This document shows, piece by piece, positions 32,885-45,040 of a stretch of DNA of 64,000 nt. Position numbers and translations under genes: made by a program. Below the pieces are notes generated by a model. It was not told the DNA's origin. It worked only from the letters and a program-made list of their open reading frames with translations, and searched no databases. Source of the stretch: Gnetum montanum (lineage: Eukaryota; Streptophyta; Gnetopsida; Gnetales; Gnetaceae); NCBI GenBank assembly GCA_015680685.1, contig MNCI01019132.1:293114-357113 (forward strand), in the 5' to 3' direction. Numbering within the stretch: the stretch's first letter is position 1; each line of letters starts with the position of its first letter.

Positions 32885-35290
32885 TGCCTTATTGAGAGGA
32901 TTCGTATCCTCTTTAGAAGACTTGATTTCATAGTTTGTTAAGTGTTTTAAGTATAACTTGAAACCTGATACAATCCTTGACAAACTCATGAAGGTCATGC
33001 AAAGACCTCTTGAACTAGTGCAAAAGTTCATCCAACAATGGAACATTTTGCTAAATAAAATTCTAGAACTCATAGCTAAAACTTACCTACTAGCTATCTT
33101 CAAGGGGATTGTTAATGACTTCATTAAGTTGAAATTGTACTACCTTGATCCATGGTCATTTAGTTAGGCCTTTTCCCAAACCAAAAACATAGAAGATTCC
33201 ATGAAAGCTAGCCATAACCCCACCTATGTGATGTACAAAAACTAGCATGGATGAAAGGATAAGAAGAGGAAAAGGAAAAATAATGTAGCGGTGGCCACCA
33301 TAACTAAGGAAAACAAAATGACCACCCAGGGGCTAAGAACTAACCAACCCAAGGTCCTTGTTAACAACACTCACCAACCTTCAACATCTAGGGCCTTTAC
33401 ATTGACTACTTTTAGGTCTAATTTTGGATGAAAAGACCCTTCAATGTACACTAGGTTATTGTTAAAAGCATCAAAACTCTTGGACCAACTATTAAGAAGT
33501 GGGAGGATACAATATTAGCAAATGATAGAAAATTCCCATACAAGGCATGAAAGACTATGTGAGATAGTCAAAGACCCCACTCATGCAACCAAAGATGATC
33601 CTCTAGTGCCTAGATACTTTAATCTTGACCATTTTTGTCACGATTATTAGTTGCTAGATCATGATACCAATTTTTGCCTTATGCTAAAAGATGACATGCA
33701 AAAGATGATAGATAAGGATGAACTAGTGATTGATACCTCCAAGTTAGTTAGGCTAGAGAACTAGTTGATGCATGTCTATAAAGACCCATTGAACACCAAC
33801 AACATCCTGTATATCATAGTAGTATTCAATGTTAACCATGATCCAAGGCCTATGAAGGAACCATTTGTGATTCAAGTACCTCCTCACAATGAAAAGGGCC
33901 CTTTAGCTTCCACTAGTTCAAGGCTCTCATTTGTTGTAAGGATACCATCACCAATGCCCTTCAAATAACCTTTTATAATTAGAGTACCTCCCCCTCCCAT
34001 TACAACTAGATCCACCCTTATAATTGAATAATGATCCTCCATGGTGACTAATGCAAAAACTTCTTCCTCCCAAACCAATGATAATCAGAAGGCCCCAACC
34101 AAACAATAGAAGAACCCTATGTAGAAGCATAGAAACAAGAATGATAAGCAAGCCAAAGCATTGATGGAAGTGGTTCCACCAAAGCCCATTACCATATCAT
34201 CAATCCCCATGACCTCTACAACCTAGGCTACTTCAACTAATAAACCATGGGAGGACTTCTAGTCCCAAGGAAAGGGAAAAGAGGCTAAGTCACAACAACC
34301 AAAACATGAAGTTTAAATTTTGGGACTCATCAAGGAAGTTAAGAACAATAAGAGTGAAAATCCCATGTCTAGCAACAGAGACTTTCTCAACGCAATGGAA
34401 TAGGTCAAATAATCAATGAAACAAAAGAATACAACCCTCAGCTTGTATGACCTTGTTATGAATTTTGCTACATACTGTGAAGCACTAGTTAAGATGTTGA
34501 CCTCCATCCCCATCAGTGAGGATATCCCCGCTAATGAAGAGTCCATCCATGTAGTGATGGTACCATCTTCACCTAGGGGAGAAGTGAAATCAACATCACT
34601 AGTATTTTGTAATAGTGAAATCAAGACTAACCCCTAAAATAGTGAGGTAACCAAGATATTCGTCATCATAATGATAAGGGTTGGACAATAAAAAATGCAT
34701 AGAGTGCATGTGGATGATTGGGCTACAATGAACTTGATCTCTTATACCATCATTGAGTGTTTAGGCTTAATAGAACAAATACAATGTACTTCAACATCAA
34801 TTATCAAATCCTTCAATGGATCCCAGGTTACTATCAAGGGATCTATCTCCTTGGATTTTGTGGCAAGGAAGTAATTCCCCATAATGGCTAACTTCTTGGT
34901 GGTGGAGGAAATAATAGGATTCAACCTTATCCTAGGGAGGCCTTGCCTAGCTCAATTACGAGTTATGTCTTTACCCATCCACCAAGAAATTCACCTACCT
35001 TATAAGTGAAGTGAGATTATCAATCATGATGATAGCGAGGTTCCCCTAGCAATTAATAATGTAGACATACAATAGGGGTCTGAAATGGAGTTTCAAGAAG
35101 AAACTCCTTGCCACAAGTCAAGCAACTTGACAGAGTGGAAAAGGCCAAAGACAATGATGATGGACCTAGGGATACATTATGGGGAGAGTTCCCCTTTAAC
35201 ATCATTAGTGAAGGAGATGGAGAATATAAACTTGTGCAAAATAGATCATACACATTTCCTAATCTCTCAAAGATTAAAATACATTTGAAC
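32885..35290 (+). pseudogene. Plus-strand gypsy gag-protease remnant inside E3
   Basis: One reading frame runs about 2.1-2.4 kb, broken only by substitution stops. It has a capsid-like piece (32958-33167), a basic Lys/Arg stretch (33240-33300), and a finger-like motif HDTNFCLMLKDDMQKMI (33655-33715) that recalls the CxxH..GHDTxxC..LK.EI block of Tat/Ogre-type gag. A Pro-rich linker (33870-34330) follows. The protease-like segment (34690-34960) includes DDWATMNLIS and LILGRPCL; the active-site D-S/T-G is not kept. RT and integrase do not follow. It is antisense to E3 and of another lineage, with no LTR recognised. Confidence 0.55.
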
Positions 35291-35566
35291 AAGTGACATA
35301 TACCCTTGACCCTTCTACCCTATGCACTTATGGCTATGTAATCATATTTACTTATAGCCTAGTAGCCCAGTTTACATCTTATTTGTATTTTCGATTTTAT
35401 TTGCTTTATGTTAAATTCATATTTACATATAGCTCAAAGTTTACTTCTTTTTTCATTTCTACATTTAAAGCCTTTTCATTTTATTTTCTTAAAAAAATGT
35501 TATAAAAAATTTAAAACTAGAAAAATCCATAAAAAATTTTATGTATTCCTTTGTAAAATCATATGG

Positions 35567-35720
35567 TTGGCTAAGGCCTTAAATTAGCAAAATTGTGAGG
35601 GTCCACCATGGCCTATAATTGGCAAGAACCTAGGGCCCACCTTGGCCTAAAATTGGCAAATTATATGGTTTTCCAAGGCCATAAAATTGATAACATGGCC
35701 TACTAAGGCCTAAAATTGAA
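35567..35720. repeat. Degenerate minisatellite, GGCCTAAAATTGGCAA core
   Basis: Five or six imperfect copies of AAGGCC(T/A)(T/A)AAATTGGCAA with variable spacers of about 25-35 bp. Confidence 0.6.
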
Positions 35721-36548
35721 AAACCTATAACCTCAGTTGACCATATGTGACCTTATTTCTCACCCTTGCATGGTACTCCAGCTTGTTTAAACCTTGTTTT
35801 ACCTTTATTTGACATTTGTTCCATCGTATTTATCTTTACCTACCTCTTATAGCCTTGGTTGACCTTATTTGCATTTTTTGACATTAAAATAACATGTGTT
35901 TGCATAGTTAGTAAGATCTTTTATATCCTTTTGGCATTATTTACTCATTTTTACCTAGGTTCCATGTAATGTGCTTATGGTTTATATACAGGATTAGAGA
36001 ATAGCAAACATGGATGGGAATGAGTTGGCCAATCTGGCCAATCATTCCTATCCAAAGCCTTATTATGTCTAACACATCTTCTTTGCAGATACCAATAGTA
36101 AGCATCAATGACCTTAACAACCAACGACAAGCAAGCCTACTTGACCTCTTTTTTCATAATAGTTGAACTATGAAATTTGTAACATTGGTGATCCTTAGTA
36201 CCCTAGTTTTCTTATTGTTCTATATAGCCTTATGCATTGTAATGTAAAAACATGTTTTCTTTGTTTTATTTCTTATCCTCTTGAAGTTGTGCTTGCAGGA
36301 TGAAGCCTAGAGTCATCATAGAGGTGTAACCCATTATGACACCAAGTCATCATGTGATCCCAATGTGTAAGATTCAGTGAGCCTATCCTACTATACCAAG
36401 AGCATTTTTCTTACGTTATTACCATTACCACTCCTTGAGCCCAGCCCCATGGCCTAATTATAACCTTCCTCGCCCTAAATAACAACAATGACCAATGTTT
36501 GACATTTATGCATTGTGGCGATATGGCATCCATTCAACATGCTCCACC

Positions 36549-36637
36549 ATTAAGTCTGTTGAAATGTAACATATCTCATTCAATGAGAAAACTATTAAGT
36601 CCATCAAATGTAACACATCTTGTTCAATGAGAAAACC
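36549..36637. repeat. Two-copy tandem repeat, about 45 bp
   Basis: ATTAAGTC...AATGAGAAAAC occurs at 36549-36593 and again at 36594-36637 with a few differences. Confidence 0.75.
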
Positions 36638-38324
36638 ATATCAAAACCAACCTTGGTAATGAAACCAAATGAAGGTTTCACCCCAACAAAAAGAATGGGA
36701 AAGCAAATTATCAAGAAGTTAAATAACCAATGAAGACCAAAAGGATAAATCTATGGCTTCAAACATGCAAAGAAAGAAGCCTAATGGCCAAATAAACCTT
36801 GGAGCGAGGTGTTGGTTCCTCAAACACATTGCCAAGTAACCAACACTTCAAAAGATGAAGTGCAAAGACCTATTTCTTGACTAATATTTCATTACCATAT
36901 CATAGCCATGATGTCAACATTTTGAACTCATTGTTAACACTATGACCATTGTATTATAACCAATAATAGCACATACCATAACTTTATCCCATCATCACAA
37001 GCACTATTTAGCATGATTCAACACTACTAAATTAGGCATGGAGAGGGAACATTGGTGATGATCCTATAGTGGTGGGTTTTATTCTTTGTCGATGTCTCTT
37101 GGGTCAATCTTCCAAACATCAACAAAGAGGGGCCAACGAAACATCACCAAAAATCCATGTTGCCAATTTGTAAATTTCATTTCCCAACTTGAGGTAGGAT
37201 TTTATTGTAAATGTAAGATTTGTAGTCCATGAGCTATAATCTTGCATACTTTGGCTTTTTGGGGCTGAAAATTACTTCATAAGTTGCTATTGCCTCACTT
37301 CCCAAGAGAAAAAGTTATCTCATGTCTATATTTTGGCTTGGAAAGGTTGAAAATGCCTTGGGAATTACCAAAATTGGCATTTACATGGGTTTTTGTAGGG
37401 GTATAACCTCAACTACGTTGGAACCATCTATCTCCAATGTAGATGGTGTTGGATTTTCATTCTCATTTCCAACTTAGTGTAGTTACCACAAAACCTAGCA
37501 TAGATGCAATGTTGGAATTTTTGGGATTTTCCATTTCCATTTTTCCAACAGTGGCTAGTGTAGTCACCCCAAGACCTTAGTAGTTGTAGCATGGCTAGCG
37601 TTGACAACAATTTCCATCGATTTTCAATAGTTTCTAGCAACTCCAGCATACTTCACTAGGGTCAGCATAGTTGGGATGGTGTCAACATAGTCACAAAAGT
37701 CCATTTACTATTTATAGTAAGCATATGAGCTTTGGTGGCTATGGTGTATTCCAAACTTACTATAAGTGACAACTATGCTAAGAATTGATGACTGTTGCAC
37801 TTGACAATTGACATCAATTTGTCAATAATCATGATAGTCATGTGTAGGTCCAAAAAAAAAAAAGAAACAGTTCCACACCTATAAAAGCCCAATGTAAACA
37901 CCTTAGTTTGGTTCCAACTTTTTTGAATAGTAACACTTTCCACATTTTCATAGCCAAGATTCTTTTACAACCTTGCAACACCTTTGAGAAAAACTGGTAT
38001 CTACGCTGGGCATTGAGACTCCAACATGATACCACTGTACCTAAGGTGGAATACCATTTGTGAGCACAATTGTAGATCTTGGTTGAAATTAGTGGGTAGT
38101 TATTGGAAACTAGGGTTGGGAAGTATTTGGATCATGGAGTTTCAAGTATAGACTATAGGTTCCAATGAACTTCAAGCTCCTTCAAACAACTTCTTGTGCA
38201 CCCAACACATAAATTTGTACTTTGTGAACTTTCTACTTTATTTTCCATTTTAATAAAGTTCTAGTTCTTATTGTGGAGATCTTATTTCAGGTTTTCATTT
38301 TTGTCTATGTTCATTTTGGATCTA

Positions 38325-38430
38325 CAATTCCATTTCCATTTTTTCATTTCCATTTCGATTTCCATTTACATTTACATTTATGTTTTTGTTTTTATTTACA
38401 CTCCCATTTACATTTCTATTTACACTTCTG
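38325..38430. repeat. CCATTT-type simple repeat
   Basis: Runs of TTCCATTT then TTTACATTTA units, imperfect hexamer-like low-complexity DNA. Confidence 0.7.
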
Positions 38431-38565
38431 TAAGTCTCTTGATGATTGAACAGATTGTCCAAGGAGCGTTAAATCTCACTTTTTAGAAACCCTTGATACT
38501 TAAGGCTAAAACTTTTTCAACTCCTAGGATATTCTAATTTCCATTCCAGCAACCAAATTTTCTAG

Positions 38566-39492
38566 GTCCAACAATCATCTCTTGCTAAAATGCAAAAAAA
38601 GCATAACGAAGTGTGTCATAAGTGTAACAGGCTATCCCTCCCCTTTTGCAAAGCTTTTTGATCAAGCAAGGAAAGGGGAGTGTCTTCCTCCCACACATTC
38701 TCTTTAAATCATTTCTCAATCTCCAAAAATATGAGCTATGGTAGGTTAAGGGGGAATTTTTCACTTAGAGCGGCACATGCATGGGCAAAGAAGATAGTGA
38801 TCTTGCTTGGCCTCAGCATTGGGTATAGGTGGTAAGTTGAAATCTTGAAGTATGCCTTCTTTACCTTAATGAGTGCACCATACTCCTTATGGTCCACTCA
38901 ATAGCACCATTGGACCCATTTTATTATTGATATCAAGGTTCAATTATGTAAAGATTTTCGCCAAAGTTGCCCCACTCTCAAGCAAATCAAGGGCCTCTAT
39001 AATGGCCTCGATTGAATAGGACACATTGATGTCCTTGATCTTCATAATGGAATTTTCCTATTGGTTATTCCAAAAGAGGCAACTCTCTCTCATGTACCAC
39101 TTCCCACTAGAAGTGAGGATGGGCCACATGGGAGATCTTTGTAGCTGTGCCTTCATCTCTTTTGGCGCAAGGTCCAAGAAGGGACAAAAGTTAAGTTCCT
39201 ATATAATCATATTTTGGACCTTCTTAGAATGAATTTATCTCAAGCAAGCCTTGGTCAAGGTGACCTCTAGATTTGGTCCAGGCCCTAGCACCTCTTCTCA
39301 CCTAGATTCACCTATTTTTGTGGTGGGAATTTGATAAATAGATTCCACTTCAAGCTCCTCCTAAAAAGGTCCCATGGTTTGTGTTTCTACTTCTCCTTCT
39401 TGGGGTTGTTGTAGATGCTAGCCCCTTTCCCCTTTCCACCACTTCTCCCATGGTCAGGATGATTCTTCTTCCAATGGTCTCTTTAGCACCAT
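38566..39492 (-). pseudogene. E3 aORF, 5' part
   Basis: The ATG at 39492 (MVLKRPLEEESS) directly follows an acceptor-like GTGATCATAG. A single frame can be read for about 300 codons, interrupted only by TAG, TGA and TAA substitutions. HSKKVQNMII then LNFCPFLDLAPKEMKAQL, SPMWPILTSSGKWYM and KIKDINVSYSIEAIIEAL match the E2 copy. It is cut at about 38565 by the foreign segment, so the coiled-coil and C-terminal parts are gone. It lies downstream of integrase, as in E2. Function is unknown. Confidence 0.55.
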
Positions 39493-41550
39493 CTATGATC
39501 ACAAACATAGCCAAGGATTAGTATTTTTATGTGTAATTTATGACACTGTGATACCTTGTTCCATTTGGTTAGTTACACTTAGGCTAATTTGTGATCATGG
39601 TAGATTGACTATTTTAATATTATTTTATTATAATGGCTACATGAGCTTGTTACTGAGGTTTAACTAAGATGAATTAATGATATTTAAAATTATTTTATTA
39701 GTTAAACTATTTGGGAGTTAGAAAAATTCCAAAAAAAATTTATCAAAAATCATAGTTTTGTGTCCTCCATGACATAAAGCTCACCTCTTCTAGTTTTAGA
39801 GTCAAAGAATGAGTTGATTTGGACAAGTGGTTAGAAAATTATGGGCTCAGAAAGGCTCTAGGCTCCAAAAATTGCAAAATACTCCCTTGGCATTTTGAAG
39901 CAAATGTGAAAATTTTACTAACTTCATCCCATATTTTTAGTGTTTTTGTGTTGTGTCGATAGGGATGCATTGACAAGGATACATTGACATACTAGAAAAA
40001 TAAAAATTTTCACTATTAATAAATAAGTAAGGAAAGGATTTTTTTCATGAAATTGGGGTCCAAAGGAAGCCAAAAAAAGCCTAGAGTAAAGATGAATTCT
40101 TGAAGAGGAATAGAAATACATTTGGAAAGGAAATTTAGGAGAAGATTAATTTCCAAGGAATGTAAAAAATAGATGCATCAAGGTGGAAAAAATGTTTTGG
40201 AAGAAAAATGGCTAAGGGGATAAGGAACTTAACCATCCCAACCAAGGAGTATGCAAGTGGGTCCTTCCCATAGCAGGCTCATGCTCTTAATGCTCTTACA
40301 CGCCCTCAAATCAAGGAGTCCATGGACCCCAAGGCTAATTAATGATTTTAGATTGCTAAAAATTGAATCACTAGAGAAACCATCAAAGAATGAAGACCAT
40401 CTCAAAATGAACCCATTGATATAATCATGAGAAGAGGTAGTGAGGTGGTACATGGAAATAATAGGTGGATGAGAGAGAGAGTATGGAATGGAGTCTCGCA
40501 TTGTACTCACATGAAGTTCCTTATTAGGGATGTGATTAATATGACTTGATAGCTTCCATCCTTAGTCAAAATCAAGACCATCGACTTCCAGTAACTTTGC
40601 ATTGACACATTAGACCCTTCCATCCTCTACGATACAAGAACATCCTCACAGATCACTCACCATTTTAAAGAAAGAAGGAAAAAGAAGTAGGAAGTGAAAA
40701 GGACCTTAGTTAGAGGGATGCCTTTAAGCATGGGTAACATGTCTTTCCATTTCCATAACCAATGCTTGTAGCCCATTATTATGTCTAAGGGGTGTGCTTT
40801 GAATTTTCATTATGTGTTTGTTTTCCAATGGAAACCACACCATGCAAAGATGTTGCTTCTTGTTTATTGGTTAACAATGGAATGGTGAGGAATCCATGGA
40901 AATAGTCATGCAACCCACAAATGGCAGGCAAGTACAAAAGATGATAAATCCCCTTGAATCCACACCCTTGTTCATCCACTTAATTCATCCCAAGTCTAGA
41001 AAATACCATGGTCACAAATTCATTATAAGTTTTCATTAATAAGAAACCTCATATTTCCAAAATAAGAGACACCATATAGTTGTGTGGATGGTGGATGACA
41101 TGGACTTATTGCCTAATATCATGTAAAGAATCAATGCTCCATTAATTAACATCAAAATTCTAAGATGAAATCCAATCATTTGCAATCTAGTAAACAATGT
41201 ACATTACAAACCACCATCAATCGACAGTTGTTATTAGCACCAAGTCCTGATGACAATAAAGACAAAGCAAGAAATGTAAGAAAAGTCCAAATAAGGAAAA
41301 ATACAAAAAAAAATTGTAGAATATTCAAGAAAATGAAAAATAGTATAAAATAAAAAAAATTAAAAAATTGATGAGCCACTTTGTAGAATATCAGCATAGA
41401 TGGCCATCTTTCCCATAACTAAGTTAGAAGGGAAAGATCTGAAAGATTGAGTATTCTTGGCCATTAGTTAAGGCATGATTTCCACTAGATTTTTTTTAGT
41501 TCAAGGAAAGGCTTAAGTTGCTAGGTGTTGACCAAAAGTCTTTAACTTAG
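39493..41550 (-). other. E3 spacer between integrase and aORF
   Basis: Non-coding and parallel to E2 23085-24560. It contains the shared block (40253-40325) and a GA-rich microsatellite (about 40471-40483). The A/T-rich 41290-41370 region produces short spurious frames. Confidence 0.5.
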
Positions 41551-42780
41551 ATTATCAGAGTGTTAGATCATCATGGACCTATATGAAAAGGTTTTGTATA
41601 TAATGTAAAGGCCCTCCCATAACATTTGAAATTTTGTAAATTGAGGCACATGCATGCAGTTCTAGTAAAGCACCTTATCTCCTGGGTGAAACTTTACCTT
41701 CTAAATCATAAGGTCATGATGTTGTTTACTATGTACCTTGTGCACTTCATTTGATGATAGGGCCACTAATCTATTCTCATTTAGCATGTTGATATTCATC
41801 GGTCTTTCTCTTTGGGCTAGACTTAAATCCAAGTCAAGGTTACAAGTTGTTGAAAGTGTATGAAGTTCACCTTGGATGGAAAGCATTGGGTTTTCCATAC
41901 ACTAGCTCATAGGGAGAATACCTAATGGGAATTTTCCATGTTGAATGATAAGTCCAAATGGCATCATTGAGTTTGTCGCTCCAGTCCCTCCTATATTTAC
42001 TAACTATGCATATTAGTATTTTGGTAATTTTCTTGTTGGTAACCTTGGCTTGACCATTAACTTAGGGGTGGTATGGAGTAGTTAATTTTTGTTCAACCTC
42101 CAAGAATTACATGAGCTTTTGAAAAGTAGCACTAGTGAAATGTGTTCCATTATCAAAAATTAGTACTCATGGCACACCAAACCTATTTACAACATTTTTT
42201 TATACACAGTAGGCCACCATAGATGATGAATAGTTGGTGATGTTCACAGCTTCCACCCATTTGGTATAGTAGTCAACGACCATGATAATGTAGGTATTTC
42301 CATCTGACATGGGGTTTATGGATCAAGTAAAGTCAATCCCCCAAAGATCAAAAGGCTCTAGTGGTTGAATCGACTATTAAGGCCCTTGCATGCATGTAAT
42401 AATTCCTCCATTAGGTTGGCATCTACTATAGGAGTGGAAGAAGTGATGAACATCCCTAAAGATTTTAGGTCAATAATACACCCCCCCACTNNNNNNNNNN
42501 NNNNNNNNNNNNNNNNNNNNNNNNNNNNGCCCCCCCATGAGAAGCTTAATAGCTATTCACCTCTTAGCATAATGGCCACCACAAGGGCCTTCATGTGCAT
42601 CTTGAAGGACTTGAAGTTGATCTACATCAAGGACACACCATCATACCAGACCATGAACACAAACCCTATAGAGGTTGTCATTGATTTACATAAAGTGTGT
42701 GGCCTAATGAAGAAGCTACTATTTCTTCTTATGGTCCCACTCCTGGCACATCTCTTATGTGAGTAGATAGGAAAGTATGT
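41551..42780 (-). pseudogene. E3 integrase, broken, with assembly gap
   Basis: The catalytic-core start GIDF is kept (about 42320), and the later core and C-terminal pieces are recognisable by alignment with E4 (41600-42200). The zinc-finger part is interrupted by 48 Ns (42491-42538) flanked on both sides by runs of seven C's, so that stretch is unresolved. Stops are frequent. It would insert cDNA, but no complete frame exists. Confidence 0.55.
42491..42538. other. Assembly gap (48 N)
   Basis: A run of N between C-rich flanks. Its length may be arbitrary; the surrounding integrase alignment suggests little sequence is missing. Confidence 0.95.
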
Positions 42781-42879
42781 TATCATGTTAGTTCATTTCT
42801 TTGGAATCTTATTAACAACATCAACAAAGAGGAGTTTATTAGGAATTTGATTAGACATTAGACTCCCCTCCTCCTTGCT

Positions 42880-44420
42880 ATTCCACATTAACCAAGAAAT
42901 ATGGTCAACTACCACATTCTTGGTCCCCTTTCGATCTACCATTGTTAAGTTAAACTCTTGGAGGATCACTAGCCATCATATGACATAGGGGCTTACCATT
43001 GGCTTGTTCATCAGGAACCATATGGAAATATGGTCAATTGTGCATAAAAATTTTGTATCCAAGCACATAGTGCTTGAATTTCTCCAATGTATACACCATC
43101 ACCATAAGCTCATTTTTAGTTGTGGTGTAATTGTGTTGTGCACCCATAACAATTCTATTTGCATAGTGGATGTAATATGAACATTTTTGATCATCCATCT
43201 ATGTAAGCATGACTTCCAAGGCATAGTTTGATACATCTATCATGCTATGGAATGGTCTTGACTAGTGTGGTGCTCATAGAATTGGAGTCTATATGAGTTT
43301 TTTCTTGAGTTGTTAGAATGCATCATCACATTCCTTAGTCCATATGAATGGTGTACCCTTCTTTGTTAGCTCCATCGACAACTTGGTAATCTTTGAGAAG
43401 TTCTTGATGAAGTGGCTATAATAAGTAGTGTGGCTAAGGAATGACCTCATGTCCTTCACAATATTTGGTTGTTTGGTTATTCCTTGGATGACCCTTATTT
43501 TTTCTAGGTCTACCTCAATCGCTTTGTTCAAAATTTAATGCTCCAAAATAATGCCCTTCTGGACCATTAGATGGCTCTTTTGCCAATTGAGCCTCAAGTT
43601 AGTTTCTACACACTATTGAAGAACTTGCTCTAGGAGGCCTAAGGCTTGCTCAAAGGTAGCCTCATAGGTAGAGAATTCATCCATGAAAACTACTATCCCA
43701 CTAATGAGTTATTATTGAAAGATGCTAAGGACCAACCTTTGGAATGTTGTGAGAGTATTGCACAGGCCAAAGGGCATCTTTCCATATGAAAAATTCCCCC
43801 AAGTACTTGTTAATGTTATCTTGGCCTAGTATTTTGGTGTAATATAGATATGGTTATAACCACTATAACCATCCTAAAATCTATAGCAACAATGCCCCAT
43901 GATAATATCTAGCACATGGTTCACAAATAGCAATTGAAAGTGATCTTTGTAAGTTGCCATATTCAATAGCCTAAATTCTATAAAAACTCCACTTTCCTCC
44001 TTTCTTTGGCATGATAACAAGTGGACTAACCCACTCATTATCTACAATGGGGTAGATGAACCTAGCCTTGAGGAGTTGTTCAATTTCCTCAAGGATTTGC
44101 TTGAGCTTTAGGTTCAAGCATCTTTACAGCTATCTCATTGGTTTGATAGAGGAATTTATATATATATTGTGCTAACATATCCTTGGATCAATTCTTGTTA
44201 GCTTTTGATTTGACCAAGAAAAGGCTATTGACCATTCTTTGATAACTTCCAACAACTTCTTCTTTTGTATGGGAGAAAGTGTGGCATTGACGATGACTGG
44301 CTTGCCATTGTTCAAAAATGCATACTCCATACCTACCAGTAGAGCCTTTAATTTGAGGGTCTCTTGCTTGAAATTTTTATGGATCTCCAAGTCTCCCTAA
44401 TTGATTTCACTTTTTTCATC
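42880..44420 (-). pseudogene. E3 reverse transcriptase and RNase H, broken
   Basis: The RT start (44172-44390) includes FLNNGKPVIVNATLSP and EWSIAFSWS. Motif A is readable as DGYSGYNHI with a stop just before it (about 43850-43885). The catalytic box at 43676-43687 reads F-M-D-E instead of F-M-D-D. The thumb/connection piece (43313-43531) has MRSFLSHTTYYSHFIKNFSK, matching the G..GYYRRFI.NFS pattern of gypsy RTs, and RNase H follows. The altered second Asp and the stops make it inactive. Confidence 0.65.
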
Positions 44421-44639
44421 ATAGAGTTGGCAATGGATTTGTTCTAACTGATCCATGCTTTCCACATAAGAACTTGTGAGGCTCTTTGTTGGTTCCATAC
44501 ACATTATTGATCCAGCCTCATTCTTAGTTATCAGTCACTGAGTGTCCTCTTGTTTAGTGGCTACTATGTACAAGCACCTTTGAATCTCTATGATATTAGC
44601 ATGCTAACTACATGCTTGAAGTGATGTGTTCTTTATGGT

Positions 44640-45040
44640 TCATAGTTTTTGCACACAATGACACCCTATGTCATTGTACACAATGCATGGAACTCTCTTC
44701 TTCTCAAATTTGCTAAATTCATTTTTCTTGAAAACTTCAAGGAGAGATATCTAATCCCCAACCATGCATCTATAGTGCTCAACCATGCTCTTGCTATGAT
44801 GATAAAGAAGTTCTCTTTTTTATTCTACACATGGATTACTAGAAAATTGGTAGGATATGACCACCCACAAATGGTAGTTACAATGTCTTCCATCAATCCA
44901 AGAGGAATAGTGATGGATTGGTATATCAGCTCTTGTATGATGTTGCTCTTTTTCAAAGGGGTAGGTTCTAAGTGTTGTACATTTCTTGTGAAATTAATTT
45001 ACCTCTAGAACTTGAGTTCAAAGGAGCCTTACATGGTTCA
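44640..45040 (-). pseudogene. E3 protease, broken
   Basis: It aligns with E4 58173-58583 (shared LISQE..Y, the NLP stretch, and the GR/GHA region). The active-site region has changed from DLGS/DLSS to NSSS, so the catalytic Asp is lost, and stops are present. Confidence 0.5.

Larger units (their letters stand above)
35291..38565 (+). other. Non-coding tail of the foreign segment in E3
   Basis: No coding frame was recognised. It holds an AGGCCTAAAATTGGCAA-type minisatellite (35567-35720), a 45-bp two-copy tandem repeat (36549-36637) and a CCATTT/TTTACA-rich simple region (38325-38430). At 38565 the E3 aORF sequence starts on the other strand. An LTR could be hidden here, but no second copy exists in the window. 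Confidence 0.45.

Noticed and set aside
38271-38486. Frame with SISISIYIYIY run
   Set aside because: Translation of the CCATTT/TTTACA simple repeat, not a membrane protein.
42365-42766. 133-codon plus-strand frame
   Set aside because: It runs through the assembly gap and is antisense to the E3 integrase.
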